Assembly (NCBI GenBank): GCA_040881985.1
Contig: JBBECE010000012.1
Span: 1-34,823 of the forward strand
DNA from: JBBECE01 sp040881985
Lineage (GTDB): Bacteria > Pseudomonadota > Alphaproteobacteria > Rhizobiales > Devosiaceae
DNA length: 34,823 nt
Reading direction: 5' to 3'
A program made the translations under genes and the position numbers. Below are positions 1 to 8,365 of the stretch, in pieces. The notes beneath the pieces were generated by a model. It was not told where the DNA came from. It ran no database searches and was given only the letters and a program-made list of their open reading frames with translations. The stretch's first letter is position 1. Each line of letters begins with the position of its first letter.

Positions 1-16
1 GATCCGGGTTAGGCCC

Positions 17-102
17 TGGTGCGGGCGGCAGGAGTCGAACCTGCATGAGGAAACCCTCCCGGGATTTTAAGTCCCGTGCGTCTACCGTTCCGCCACGCCC
101 GC
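17..102 (-). tRNA. tRNA-Leu (anticodon UAA), CCA encoded
   Basis: The minus strand folds into a class II tRNA. The 7-bp acceptor stem pairs GCGGGCG (96-102) with CGCCCGC (21-27), followed by discriminator A (20) and an encoded CCA (17-19). The anticodon arm is CGGGA-CTTAAAA-TCCCG, giving anticodon TAA at 67-69. A long variable arm (GGGAGGGTTTCCTC) and a T arm containing GGTTCGACTCC follow. The long variable arm is diagnostic of Leu/Ser/Tyr tRNAs, and UAA specifies leucine. A short stem-loop (119-132, CTCGG/CCGAG) sits between this tRNA and the upstream ASCH gene. Confidence 0.96.
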
Positions 103-139
103 TTGCCAACGCCTATCGCTCGGTTTGCCGAGGCGCAAG

Positions 140-730
140 CTACCGCCGGATCGCCCGCCGGTGCCTTAGCACCGCCACCCCGCGCGGACTGAGGCGATAG
201 CCGACCTCCAGGCTTTCCGTCAGCCCGAGCGCCTTGAGCTTGCGCACTCGCGATTTGAACGGGTGCTTTTCGAGCCCCAACTCGCTGCCTAACTCCTCGG
301 CCAGCCGCGCCGGATTCTTTTCGATCATTTCGAGGAATTTCGTCGTCCAGGCCCCGATCCCTGCCCGCCCATCGAGGGCGTCGAGCGTTGCGTCGATCTC
401 CGCCAGGTCCGCCGTGCCGAGTTTCGATTTTTGCCGCAGCGCCACGCGCGGGTCTTCGCCCAAATAGAAGATTTCGATCCGGCAAAGCTCGCCCGGCTTC
501 ATCGTTTCGAGCCAGTCGAGGAACCCCGTCTTGTTGGCGAACCCCGCCCGCCGCGCGTCCTTTTCTGTGACTTGCGCCACCGTGACCGGATCGATCGCGC
601 CGATCTGCAGCACTCCGACCCGCGTCTTCAGCGTCCCGCCCGGCCTCACCGTCGCCCGCCGCCAGCGCCGGAATTGCAAGTCGATCTCGCCGCGGCGAAT
701 CGCTTCCAGCACCTCGAGCTTGATCAGCAT
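140..730 (-). CDS. ASCH/PUA-domain protein with C-terminal winged-helix-like segment
   Basis: A 196-residue protein starting MLIKLEVLEAIRRGEID. The N-terminal half (about 1-95) resembles ASCH-domain proteins of the PUA superfamily: an opening strand-helix, then FRRWRR and a G-G-T-L segment, as in small nucleic-acid-associated beta-barrels. The C-terminal part (about 150-196, HPFKSRVRKLKALGLTES then YRLSPRG) looks like a winged helix. The start is chosen because its ATG (728-730) overlaps the TGA of gpt (730-732) as TGATG, the usual arrangement for translational re-initiation; an upstream in-frame ATG would run 51 bases into gpt. ASCH proteins bind RNA or modified nucleosides, and some hydrolyse N4-acetylcytidine. 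No substrate can be assigned here; the link to purine salvage is contextual only. Confidence 0.75.
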   Translation of the reverse strand: MLIKLEVLEAIRRGEIDLQFRRWRRATVRPGGTLKTRVGVLQIGAIDPVTVAQVTEKDARRAGFANKTGFLDWLETMKPGELCRIEIFYLGEDPRVALRQKSKLGTADLAEIDATLDALDGRAGIGAWTTKFLEMIEKNPARLAEELGSELGLEKHPFKSRVRKLKALGLTESLEVGYRLSPRGVAVLRHRRAIRR

Positions 731-1224
731 CAATGGTCCTCGCCGTGGATCGGCGGCACATAGGTGACGTCGAGATCCCACGGAAAATAAATCCAGGTGT
801 CCTGGCTGACCTCGGTGATGAAGGTGTCGACCAGCGGCCGCCCCATCGGCTTGGCATAGACGGCCGCGAAATGCGCGTTCGGCAGCATCTCGCGCACCGC
901 CCGGGCCGTTGCCCCGGTATCGACAAGATCGTCGACGATCAGCACCTTGCCGCCCTTGTCTGCCTCGAGCACTTCTTTCGAGATTGGCTTGATGACGCTG
1001 ACCTTACCCTGGTTTTGGTAGTCGTAGGAGGCGACCCCGACGCTCTCGATCACCCTGATGCCGAGCTCGCGGGCGACGATCGCCGCCGGCACCAGCCCGC
1101 CGCGAGTGATGCAGACGATCGCCGCGAACGGCCCCTGATCCATCAGCCGCCAGGCCAGCGCCCGCGAATCGCGGTGAAACTGGTCCCAGCTGACAGGGAA
1201 TGATTTGGTCGGGTTGGTGGTCAT
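730..1224 (-). CDS. gpt: Xanthine(-guanine) phosphoribosyltransferase
   Basis: A 164-residue type I phosphoribosyltransferase that converts xanthine or guanine plus PRPP to XMP or GMP in purine salvage. The PRPP loop VLIVDDLVDTGAT is at residues 94-106, and an RGG motif (41-43) contributes to the pyrophosphate site. The C-terminal YFPWD (about 147-151) is the aromatic/Asp segment that stacks on the base in Gpt-type enzymes. Length is slightly above E. coli Gpt (152 aa) because of an N-terminal extension. Its ATG (1222-1224) overlaps the stop of the upstream MoCF-domain gene as ATGA, and its stop overlaps the start of the ASCH gene, so the three probably form one coupled operon. Confidence 0.93.
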   Translation of the reverse strand: MTTNPTKSFPVSWDQFHRDSRALAWRLMDQGPFAAIVCITRGGLVPAAIVARELGIRVIESVGVASYDYQNQGKVSVIKPISKEVLEADKGGKVLIVDDLVDTGATARAVREMLPNAHFAAVYAKPMGRPLVDTFITEVSQDTWIYFPWDLDVTYVPPIHGEDH

Positions 1225-1991
1225 GGCCCTGCCTTTTCTGGTTCGATGCCGCGTTCGCGGTGCAGCCGGTCGATCATCGCCCTGACCTTTTCGGTCGCCG
1301 AGTCGAGCGCGCCCTTGTCCGCCGACCGCATGACGATCTGGGTCATCGGCCCCTTGCCCACGCCGAATTGCGGATAGGAGCCGATCTTGACGCCCGGATG
1401 GGAGAGCTGGATCGCCGCAAGCTCGTCCCCGAGCGTGCCTTCCCCCACATAGCTGTCGACCGAGGTCGAGGAAAGTTTCACCCCGCCCTCGAGCTTCGGG
1501 GCGATCGACGCCAGCATCGCCTCGAATATCACCGGCACCCCGGCCATCACGAAGACATTGCCGATCTCGATGCCCGGAGCTGCCGAGACCGAATTTTCGA
1601 TCGGATCGCCGCCCGCCGGAATCCGCGCCATCCTGAGCCGCGCCGGCGTCATCTCGAAATTCGTATAGCGCGAAGTGATCGCCTTCAGCGCCCGCGCGTC
1701 GACCGGCAGATCGACGCCGAAAGCCTTGGCGACCGCGTCGGCGGTGATGTCGTCATGGGTCGGTCCGATCCCGCCGGAGGTGAAAAGGTAGGTGTGCCGC
1801 GCCCTGAGTTCGTTCAGCGCCACGACGATCGCCTCGATCTCGTCGGGGACGACCCTGACTTCCCTGAGCTCAATCCCGAGTTCGGCGCAGAAATCGGCGA
1901 TCGTGCCGATATTCTTGTCGCGCGTCCGGCCCGAGAGAATCTCGTCGCCGATCACCAGCATAGCGGCGGTGGGGTTGGGATTTGCGGTCAT
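1221..1991 (-). CDS. CinA-like MoCF-domain (molybdopterin-binding fold) protein
   Basis: A 256-residue protein with an N-terminal MoaB/MogA/CinA-type fold: VIGDEIL (13-19) and the signature GGIGPTHDD (73-81). It lacks the C-terminal CinA amidase domain (nicotinamide-nucleotide amidase), so it belongs to the stand-alone group related to the CinA N-domain, a group linked to nucleotide pyrophosphatase-like activities. It is often named 'competence/damage-inducible protein A' or 'molybdopterin-binding protein', but no true role in cofactor synthesis can be inferred. ATG 1989-1991 is preferred. A GTG five codons upstream sits almost on the AGGGGAA element, leaving too short a spacer, and is the main alternative. 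It leads the gpt-ASCH operon and is divergent from map. Confidence 0.85.
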   Translation of the reverse strand: MTANPNPTAAMLVIGDEILSGRTRDKNIGTIADFCAELGIELREVRVVPDEIEAIVVALNELRARHTYLFTSGGIGPTHDDITADAVAKAFGVDLPVDARALKAITSRYTNFEMTPARLRMARIPAGGDPIENSVSAAPGIEIGNVFVMAGVPVIFEAMLASIAPKLEGGVKLSSTSVDSYVGEGTLGDELAAIQLSHPGVKIGSYPQFGVGKGPMTQIVMRSADKGALDSATEKVRAMIDRLHRERGIEPEKAGP

Positions 1992-2151
1992 GCTGGGCGC
2001 GCCTGTCACTTCCCCTGAAATGCGCGCCGGCGCCGAAAAGGTCAACGCCGCGCGGCATTTCGCGCACAGCTCGCCCGCCCCCGGCTGCCATAGCGCCCTT
2101 CCAATTGCGGCTTCGTGCGACTAGGTTCGTCACAGACGCAAAGGCTCCCCG

Positions 2152-2982
2152 ATGATCACCTATGTCGATGCGGAGACCAAGATCCGGCGTACCGCCGGCA
2201 TCATCCCGCTGCACGGCGCCGAGGGTTTCGCCGCCATGCGCAAGGCCGGCCGGCTCGCCGCCGAGGCCCTCGACATGCTCGCCCTGCACGTCCGGCCCGG
2301 GGTGCCCACCGAAGAGCTCGACCGGCTCGCTTTTGAATTCGCCCGCGATCACGGTGCCCTCCCCGCAACGCTCCTCTACAAAGGCTACCGCCACTCGATC
2401 TGCACTTCGATCAATCACGTCGTCTGCCATGGCATTCCCGGCCCAAAACCGCTGCGCGAGGGCGACATCGTCAATATCGACATCACCCTGATCCTCGACG
2501 GCTGGCACGGGGATACTTCACGCATGTACCCGGTCGGCAGCGTCTCCCGCAAGTCGGGACGGCTGATCGAGGTCGTCTACGAAGCCCTCGAACGTGGCAT
2601 CGCCGCGGCCGTGCCGGGCAACACCACCGGCGACATCGGCGCCGCTATTCAGGCCTATGCCGAATCCCAGCGCACGTCGGTCGTCCGAGATTTCGTCGGC
2701 CACGGGCTCGGCAAGCTTTTCCATGACGAGCCCAACATCATGCATTTCGGCACCCCTGGCACCGGGGTCGAATTGAAACCCGGCATGATCTTCACCATCG
2801 AGCCGATGCTCAATCTCGGCCGCCCGCATGTGAAGATTCTTTCTGACGGCTGGACGGCGGTCACCCGCGACCGCACGCTTTCCGCCCAGGCCGAGCATTC
2901 GATCGGCATCACCCCGACTGGCAACGAGGTCTTCACCCGTTCGCCGGCCGGGCTCGACACCCCGCTTGCGGCCCGCGGCTGA
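2152..2982 (+). CDS. map: Type I methionine aminopeptidase
   Basis: A 276-residue metalloprotease that removes initiator Met from nascent proteins. All five metal ligands are present with the same spacing as in the E. coli enzyme: Asp110, Asp121, His184, Glu217 and Glu248. The substrate-proximal His93 lies in a CHGIP motif. AAAGG at about 2140-2144 is a suitable ribosome-binding site. The approximately 160-bp gap to the divergent CinA-like gene must hold promoters for both. The stop overlaps or abuts the start of radC. A single-domain, proteobacterial-type MetAP without an N-terminal zinc finger. Confidence 0.97.
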   Translation: MITYVDAETKIRRTAGIIPLHGAEGFAAMRKAGRLAAEALDMLALHVRPGVPTEELDRLAFEFARDHGALPATLLYKGYRHSICTSINHVVCHGIPGPKPLREGDIVNIDITLILDGWHGDTSRMYPVGSVSRKSGRLIEVVYEALERGIAAAVPGNTTGDIGAAIQAYAESQRTSVVRDFVGHGLGKLFHDEPNIMHFGTPGTGVELKPGMIFTIEPMLNLGRPHVKILSDGWTAVTRDRTLSAQAEHSIGITPTGNEVFTRSPAGLDTPLAARG

Positions 2983-2986
2983 CATT

Positions 2987-3700
2987 GTGGCCGGCGGGGC
3001 AAAGTCCGGCGGCGACAGCAAGTCCGGCGAACCCCATTACAAGGGCCACCGGGAGCGCTTGCGCGAACGCTTCCTCAAGGTCGGCACTGCCGGGATCGAA
3101 GATTATGAGCTGATGGAGCTGGTGCTTTTCCTCTGCCTGCCCCGCCGCGACACCAAGCCCATCTCCAAGGCCCTGCTCAAGCGCTTCGGCTCCTTTTCGG
3201 AAGTGCTGGGCGCACCCGAGCATCTCCTGCAGGAGGTCGAGGGGATCGGTCCCCAGGCGGCGGCCGACCTGAAGGTCGTCCTCGCCGCCGCCCAGCGCTT
3301 CGGCCGCGGCAATGTGCAAGAACGCGTCACCCTCGATTCATGGGCGTCGCTTCTTGACTATGTGCGCGCCCAGATGGCCTTCGAGAGCAAGGAGCAGTTC
3401 CGCATCCTTTTCCTCGACAAGCGCAACAAGCTGATCGCCGACGAAGTCCAGCAGATCGGCACCGTCGATCACACCCCGGTCTATCCGCGTGAGGTGATCC
3501 GCAGGGCGCTCGAACTCTCCGCCACCGCCTTGATCCTTGTGCACAATCACCCTTCGGGCGACCCCGCCCCCTCCTCCGCCGACGTCGACATGACCAAATC
3601 GATCGCCGACATCGCCAAGCCGCTCGGTATCGTCGTTCACGACCACATTATTGTCGGCCGGGAAGGGCATGCGTCGATGCGGGCGCTCAAGCTGATTTGA
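2987..3700 (+). CDS. radC: RadC/UPF0758 JAMM-domain protein
   Basis: A 237-residue RadC family protein. An N-terminal helix-hairpin-helix-like region contains EGIGPQAAADLK (about 85-96). The C-terminal MPN/JAB domain carries the JAMM zinc motif: H186-x-H188, PSGDPAPS, then Asp199. The family is widespread; the original 'DNA repair' name is not well supported, and some members are expressed in competence or mobile-element settings. The start is ambiguous. GTG 2987 lies 5 bases after the map stop and is preferred; TTG 2966 inside map would add seven residues. Neither has a clear Shine-Dalgarno sequence, suggesting coupling to map translation. It converges on the next gene with a 6-base gap. Confidence 0.93.
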   Translation: MAGGAKSGGDSKSGEPHYKGHRERLRERFLKVGTAGIEDYELMELVLFLCLPRRDTKPISKALLKRFGSFSEVLGAPEHLLQEVEGIGPQAAADLKVVLAAAQRFGRGNVQERVTLDSWASLLDYVRAQMAFESKEQFRILFLDKRNKLIADEVQQIGTVDHTPVYPREVIRRALELSATALILVHNHPSGDPAPSSADVDMTKSIADIAKPLGIVVHDHIIVGREGHASMRALKLI

Positions 3701-3706
3701 GGCAGA

Positions 3707-4903
3707 TCAGGTCCTCAGCGCCGCGGGCAGGACGCCCCGAATGCGCTTGTAGAAACCGAAGAGCCGTTCGTCGGTTTTGACCTCGAGCTTCAGCCGGTCG
3801 AGCCCGCGCTGCGCCTGCATAAAAAGCCAGCCGGCCGGGGTCCTTGGGAAATAGTGGGTTCGGACCGTCAGTTCGCGGTTACACCAGGAATGCTTCTCGT
3901 CGTTGATCGAGAGCCCGAGATCGAGCATCCGGTATCCGCGATCGAAGACCGACTGCACGGTCCGGAAGATTTCCTGCCGGCCGGGCGAGCCAGTTTGCAT
4001 CAACGGGTCTTCGCTCATCGCCGAGATCAGCGCGAAGACTTTCTCTCCGTGTCCGAGCCCGTAGCGCACCGCGGCGATCTCGCCATCGAGCCTGAGCACG
4101 AACAATTCGGGCTTCAGAGTCTCGGCAGTCTTGATGACGTCGAGAAAGACGGCGCGGATTTTCGGGTCGGCAAACGGATCGTCGATTCCGAGAACCGCGA
4201 ACCGTTCGGCCTTCTGCCGGAACATCGTGGTCAGCACGTCCCCGTATTCGTGCGGCTGCGCCGTGCCGTAGGAAATCTGGCCCAGCGCCTCGAGCTTTTC
4301 GCCCTGCTGGCGATCGCGCTTGCGCTGCTTGCTCTTGCGCATCGTGGCGTCGCATTCCGCCCAGCTCGAAAACTCCGACCGGTAGAGCGCGTCGCTGCCG
4401 CTTGTTGTGCCGATCCCCTCGAACAGCTCGACCTTGCCGAGATAGGGCGATGGCACCGCCGGCAGATAGACCGCGTCCGCCCTCGGCAGGGCTCTGAAGA
4501 CCCGCCTCCACAGCGCCTTACGGGCGTCCGCATCGAGCGTTTCGAGCCAGCCGGTGTCGATCAGCGGCGCGTTGCAACCCACATGCGAGCCGGGAATGAA
4601 AGTCAAAACCCGCGCCCCGAACCTGCGCACCGCCTGCAACGCCAGCAAAGCCACCGGCCGCGCCCCGGCATGGGCGACGAGATAAACCTGCCGGTCGCGC
4701 GGCAGCCCGGTCGCCTTCGTCCAGCTGCGGATGAAATCGAAGTTCTGGCCCGGCGACTCGACCCCGAAATCCTCGAGCCTCCGCCAGCCCTGCTCGACTT
4801 CCGCCAGCTCGGAGCTGACCGTGAGGGTGACGAGGTCCGCCCGGTCGGGCGCCGGGGCCCGCTTGGCGCGGGAAGTCTCGACCAGGTCCACGTCCGCGTG
4901 CAT
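3707..4903 (-). CDS. GNAT-like acetyltransferase, BioF2/CelD type
   Basis: A 398-residue cytosolic protein of the BioF2-like/Acetyltransf_6 superfamily (CelD/BcsL, FemAB relatives). Typical segments are visible: an N-terminal half containing PGQNFDFIRSW (about 51-61), a basic stretch with RKSKQRKRDRQ (about 188-198), which in these proteins begins the second GNAT-like domain, and a late YRMLDLGLSINDEKHSW segment resembling the family's 'fDfg...ykWkk' end motif. Members act in exopolysaccharide or cellulose modification or peptidoglycan-type aminoacyl transfer; the acceptor here is unknown. The start is supported by GAGG six bases upstream of ATG 4901-4903. It lies downstream of ccdA on the same strand, 107 bases apart. 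Confidence 0.85.
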   Translation of the reverse strand: MHADVDLVETSRAKRAPAPDRADLVTLTVSSELAEVEQGWRRLEDFGVESPGQNFDFIRSWTKATGLPRDRQVYLVAHAGARPVALLALQAVRRFGARVLTFIPGSHVGCNAPLIDTGWLETLDADARKALWRRVFRALPRADAVYLPAVPSPYLGKVELFEGIGTTSGSDALYRSEFSSWAECDATMRKSKQRKRDRQQGEKLEALGQISYGTAQPHEYGDVLTTMFRQKAERFAVLGIDDPFADPKIRAVFLDVIKTAETLKPELFVLRLDGEIAAVRYGLGHGEKVFALISAMSEDPLMQTGSPGRQEIFRTVQSVFDRGYRMLDLGLSINDEKHSWCNRELTVRTHYFPRTPAGWLFMQAQRGLDRLKLEVKTDERLFGFYKRIRGVLPAALRT

Positions 4904-5010
4904 CCGTCGCCTCGCCTGCGCTTGATCCCGCCCCGATGATAGCGCAAGCCAGCCGGCACGCAGCCCCTTTGGGGCGGCGATTTGCGTTGACGGTTAATTC
5001 CATTGGGGGT

Positions 5011-5748
5011 TCAGCCGAAGTTCTGCAGCGCCGGAAAGGTCTCGAGCAGCCAATAGGAAATCCGGGTGAAATTACCGGTGATGAACAGCACACCGGTTGC
5101 GACCAGCAACGCCCCCATCACTTTTTCAACGAGATGCAGGTGCTGGCGCACGCGGGCGAAGAAGCCGAGGAACGGCCCGATGGCGACCGCTGCGAGCAGG
5201 AACGGCACGCCGAGCCCGAGCGAATACACACCCAGCAGTCCCGCCCCCTGCCAGGCGGACTCGGCGGTCGCCGCGACCGGCAGGATCGCCGCGAGGATCG
5301 GCCCGATACAAGGGGTCCAGCCGAGCGCAAACGCCAGTCCGAGCAGATACCCGCCCCCGGGTCCCGAGGCGATCGAGGGCCCCGAGAGCCGCGCCTCGCG
5401 GTCAATGAATGCAATCCTGAGGACGCCGAGATAGTGCAATCCCATGACGATGATCAGCGCGCCGGCGATCTGGGCGAGAAGCGGCAGATATTCGCGCAGG
5501 ACTTGCCCGAACAGCGTCGCCGTCGCCCCGAGCCCGACAAAAATCGTCGAAAAGCCGAGAATGAAGAAGACCGAAGTCACGACCGTCCGCCACCAGATCG
5601 TGGTGCTGGCGGTGCCCTCGTCGCGCAGCTGCTCGAAGGTCGTGCCGCCCATGTAGGTCAGATACGGCGGCACCAGCGGCAGCACGCACGGGCTGAGAAA
5701 GCTCAGAATGCCGGCGCCGAAGACGATGGGCAGCGAATAGTCGAACAT
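5011..5748 (-). CDS. ccdA: Cytochrome c biogenesis protein CcdA (thiol-disulfide transmembrane relay)
   Basis: A 245-residue protein with about six hydrophobic membrane segments. CcdA passes electrons from cytoplasmic thioredoxin across the inner membrane to periplasmic thiol-disulfide proteins, including apocytochrome c maturation partners. The two reactive cysteines sit in the expected membrane motifs SPCVLP (Cys21) and TPCIGP (Cys147). Length matches CcdA rather than the longer DsbD. ATG 5746-5748 is chosen because the conserved first membrane helix follows immediately; the open frame continues 37 codons upstream but that sequence is not family-like. No thioredoxin-like partner gene is adjacent. 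Confidence 0.94.
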   Translation of the reverse strand: MFDYSLPIVFGAGILSFLSPCVLPLVPPYLTYMGGTTFEQLRDEGTASTTIWWRTVVTSVFFILGFSTIFVGLGATATLFGQVLREYLPLLAQIAGALIIVMGLHYLGVLRIAFIDREARLSGPSIASGPGGGYLLGLAFALGWTPCIGPILAAILPVAATAESAWQGAGLLGVYSLGLGVPFLLAAVAIGPFLGFFARVRQHLHLVEKVMGALLVATGVLFITGNFTRISYWLLETFPALQNFG

Positions 5749-5923
5749 CCGGCGTTTCCTCGCCGGCGCACCTAACCCGTCCGCCCCGCCGCTTACAAGC
5801 TCGGCCAGCCCCGGTTGCCAGATCGTGAAGCCGCGTGAGCGGCGTCCTTTGGTTGGCACCCGCTCCCCTTTATGCTAACCCGCCAGCGTCATTGAGGATT
5901 CTTCCTCGCCCGGACCGCCCCCC

Positions 5924-6601
5924 ATGGCCAGCCGCCCTATCCGCATCGCGCCGTCGATCCTTTCGGCCGATTTCGCGCGGCTCGGCGAGGAGATCCGCGC
6001 GATCGACAAGGCCGGTTGCGACTACATCCATGTCGATGTCATGGACGGTCACTTTGTACCGAACCTCACCGTCGGACCGCTGATCGTCGCGGCGATCCGG
6101 TCGCTGACCGAAAAACCGCTCGACGTGCATTTGATGATCGCCCCGGCCGACCCCTATATCGAGGCCTTCGCCAAGGCCGGTGCCGATATTATTACGGTGC
6201 ATCCCGAAGCCGGCCCGCATCTCGACCGGACGCTGCAGGCGATCAGGGCCCTCGGCAAAAAGGCCGGCGTGGCGATCAATCCCGCGACGCCAATTTCGCC
6301 CATTGCCAATGAGCTCGACCGGCTAGACTACATCTTGATAATGAGCGTCAATCCCGGATTCGGCGGCCAGGCATTCATCCCCCAGACGCTGCAGAAGCTG
6401 AAGCAGGCGAACGCCTTGATCGGCGACCGGCCGATCGATCTTTCGGTCGATGGCGGGATCGGCCCGAGCAACGCCGGCGAAGCGGCCGCCGCGGGGGCCA
6501 ATGTGTTCGTCGCCGGCTCGGCCATCTATGCCGGCAACGATCCGAAGACTTATGCGCTCCGGATCAAGGCGATTCGCGATGCTGCTCAAGCAGTGCGCTA
6601 A
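5924..6601 (+). CDS. rpe: Ribulose-phosphate 3-epimerase
   Basis: A 225-residue TIM-barrel enzyme interconverting ribulose 5-phosphate and xylulose 5-phosphate in the pentose phosphate and Calvin pathways. Metal/catalytic residues are visible: HVDVMDGHFVPN (36-47; His36, Asp38), His70 in DVHLMI and Asp176 in SVDGGI. The phosphate-binding VAGSAIY is near 196-202. Full length. No strong Shine-Dalgarno sequence precedes ATG 5924. A possible promoter (TTGGTT, 16-base spacer, TATGCT at 5871-5876) lies in the gap divergent from ccdA. purB follows after 35 bases, so the two are probably cotranscribed. Confidence 0.97.
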   Translation: MASRPIRIAPSILSADFARLGEEIRAIDKAGCDYIHVDVMDGHFVPNLTVGPLIVAAIRSLTEKPLDVHLMIAPADPYIEAFAKAGADIITVHPEAGPHLDRTLQAIRALGKKAGVAINPATPISPIANELDRLDYILIMSVNPGFGGQAFIPQTLQKLKQANALIGDRPIDLSVDGGIGPSNAGEAAAAGANVFVAGSAIYAGNDPKTYALRIKAIRDAAQAVR

Positions 6602-6636
6602 GTGAAAGTCCCATCCGAAGAAACCCTGATAAGCCG

Positions 6637-7944
6637 ATGATTCCACGTTATTCCCGCCCCGAACTGGTCGCGATCTGGTCGCCGGAGACGAAATTCCGCA
6701 TCTGGTTCGAGATCGAGGCGCACACCGCCACGGCGATGGCGAAGCTCGGCACCATTCCCGAAAGCGCCGCCAAAGCGATCCGTGAAAAGGGAAGACGCGC
6801 CAAATTCGACGTCGCCCGGATCGAGGCGATCGAACGCGAAGTCATGCACGACGTCATCGCGTTCCTGACCCACCTCGCCGAAATCGTTGGGCCGGAAGCC
6901 CGCTTCCTGCATCAGGGACTGACCTCGTCCGACGTGCTCGACACTTGCCTGGCCGTCCAGCTCAGCCGCGCCGCGGATATCCTGATCGCCGATCTCGACG
7001 GGCTTCTTGCCGCGCTGAAGAAGCGCGCCTTCGAGCACAAGCGCACCATCACCATCGGCCGCAGCCACGGCGTTCATGCCGAGCCGACGACCTTCGGCCT
7101 GAAACTCGCCCAGGCTTATGCCGAATTCGCCCGCGCCCGCGCCCGGCTCCTCGCCGCCCGCGCCGAGATCGCGACCTGCGCCATCTCCGGGGCCGTCGGC
7201 ACCTTCGCCAATGTCGACCCCCGCGTCGAAGCCTATGTGGCCAAAAAACTCGGCCTGACGCCAGAGCCGGTCGCGACCCAGATCATCCCCCGCGATCGCC
7301 ACGCCATGTTTTTCGCGACCCTCGGGGTCGTCGCCTCTTCTGTCGAGCGGCTGGCGACCGAGATCCGCCACCTGCAGCGCACCGAGGTGCGCGAGGCCGA
7401 AGAGTTTTTCGCGGCAGGGCAAAAGGGCTCGTCCGCCATGCCCCACAAGCGCAATCCGGTCCTCAGCGAAAACCTGACCGGCCTCGCGCGGCTCGTGCGG
7501 TCCGCCGTAATTCCCGCCCTCGAAAATGTCGCGACCTGGCACGAGCGCGACATCTCCCACTCCTCGGTCGAGCGGGCGATCGGCCCCGACGCAACGATCA
7601 CGCTCGATTTCGCCCTCGCCCGGCTGACCGAAGTCGTCGAGACCCTCATAGTCTATCCGAAGACCATGCGCGCCAATCTCGAAAAGCTCGGCGGGCTGCA
7701 CAATTCCCAGCGCGTGCTGCTGGCACTGACCCAGGCGGGGATGGGCCGCGAGGCGGCCTATGCAGCCGTGCAGCGCAACGCGATGAAGATCTGGGAGAAA
7801 GGCGGCGATTTCGCCGCGCTCCTCAAGGCCGACAAGCAGGTCTCGAAGGCCTTAGGCGCCGCCGGCATCGACGCGCTGTTCGACGACGCGTACCACTTCA
7901 AGCACGTCGATACGATCTTCAGGCGCGTCTTCGGGAAAGTCTGA
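6637..7944 (+). CDS. purB: Adenylosuccinate lyase
   Basis: A 435-residue member of the fumarase/aspartase superfamily. It acts twice in purine synthesis, cleaving SAICAR to AICAR and adenylosuccinate to AMP. The superfamily loop GSSAMPHKRNP (264-274) carries the flexible catalytic Ser. His71 (MHDVIAF), TSSD (97-100) and SHGVHAEP (143-150) are the other active-site segments. The length is that of the compact B. subtilis/Thermotoga-type PurB, not the longer E. coli type. It is downstream of rpe and immediately upstream (1 base) of a GNAT gene. Its SAICAR substrate comes from PurC, encoded about 1.8 kb further on. Confidence 0.97.
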   Translation: MIPRYSRPELVAIWSPETKFRIWFEIEAHTATAMAKLGTIPESAAKAIREKGRRAKFDVARIEAIEREVMHDVIAFLTHLAEIVGPEARFLHQGLTSSDVLDTCLAVQLSRAADILIADLDGLLAALKKRAFEHKRTITIGRSHGVHAEPTTFGLKLAQAYAEFARARARLLAARAEIATCAISGAVGTFANVDPRVEAYVAKKLGLTPEPVATQIIPRDRHAMFFATLGVVASSVERLATEIRHLQRTEVREAEEFFAAGQKGSSAMPHKRNPVLSENLTGLARLVRSAVIPALENVATWHERDISHSSVERAIGPDATITLDFALARLTEVVETLIVYPKTMRANLEKLGGLHNSQRVLLALTQAGMGREAAYAAVQRNAMKIWEKGGDFAALLKADKQVSKALGAAGIDALFDDAYHFKHVDTIFRRVFGKV

Positions 7945-7945
7945 C

Positions 7946-8365
7946 ATGCCGATCCGTTACGCCCGCGAGGACGGCCTCTCAGCCGGGGATTATCTGGCGG
8001 TGCTGCGCGCTTCGGGACTGGCCGAGCGCCGTCCGGTCGACGAGCCCGCCCGCATCGCCGAAATACTCGCCGGAAGCGACCTCATCGTCACCGCGCGCGA
8101 CGAAGCCGGGCGCCTCATCGGCCTCTCCCGCAATCTCACCGATTTTGCGATTTGCTGCTATTGCGCCGACCTTGCCGTCGACCGCGCCTTTCAGCGTCGC
8201 GGCATCGGCACGAGGCTCATGGCCGAAACCAAAGCCATGCTCGGGGACGGGGTAAGTTTCATCCTCCTCGCCGCCCCAGACGCCGAGAGCTTTTATCTGC
8301 ATGCCGGCCCGAGGATCGGACTCGAACCCAACCCAAGATGTTTTGACATCAGGCGGACGCGCTGA
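7946..8365 (+). CDS. GNAT family N-acetyltransferase
   Basis: A 139-residue single-domain GNAT protein. The acetyl-CoA-binding motif A is visible as LAVDRAFQRRGIGTRL (about 75-90, the RxxGxG/A pyrophosphate loop), preceded by a central beta-strand and followed by FILLAAPDAESFYLHAG, the usual motif B region. The substrate is not predictable. ATG 7946 begins one base after the purB stop (TGACATG), so it is likely translated from the same transcript. The 3' end overlaps the end of the convergent SRPBCC gene by 17 bases, so there is no room for a conventional terminator between them. Confidence 0.85.
   Translation: MPIRYAREDGLSAGDYLAVLRASGLAERRPVDEPARIAEILAGSDLIVTARDEAGRLIGLSRNLTDFAICCYCADLAVDRAFQRRGIGTRLMAETKAMLGDGVSFILLAAPDAESFYLHAGPRIGLEPNPRCFDIRRTR

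Noticed and set aside
5853..5876. TTGGCAC before rpe resembling a sigma-54 -24 element
   Set aside because: The required -12 element (TTGC at the fixed distance) is missing; the sequence there is CCCC.
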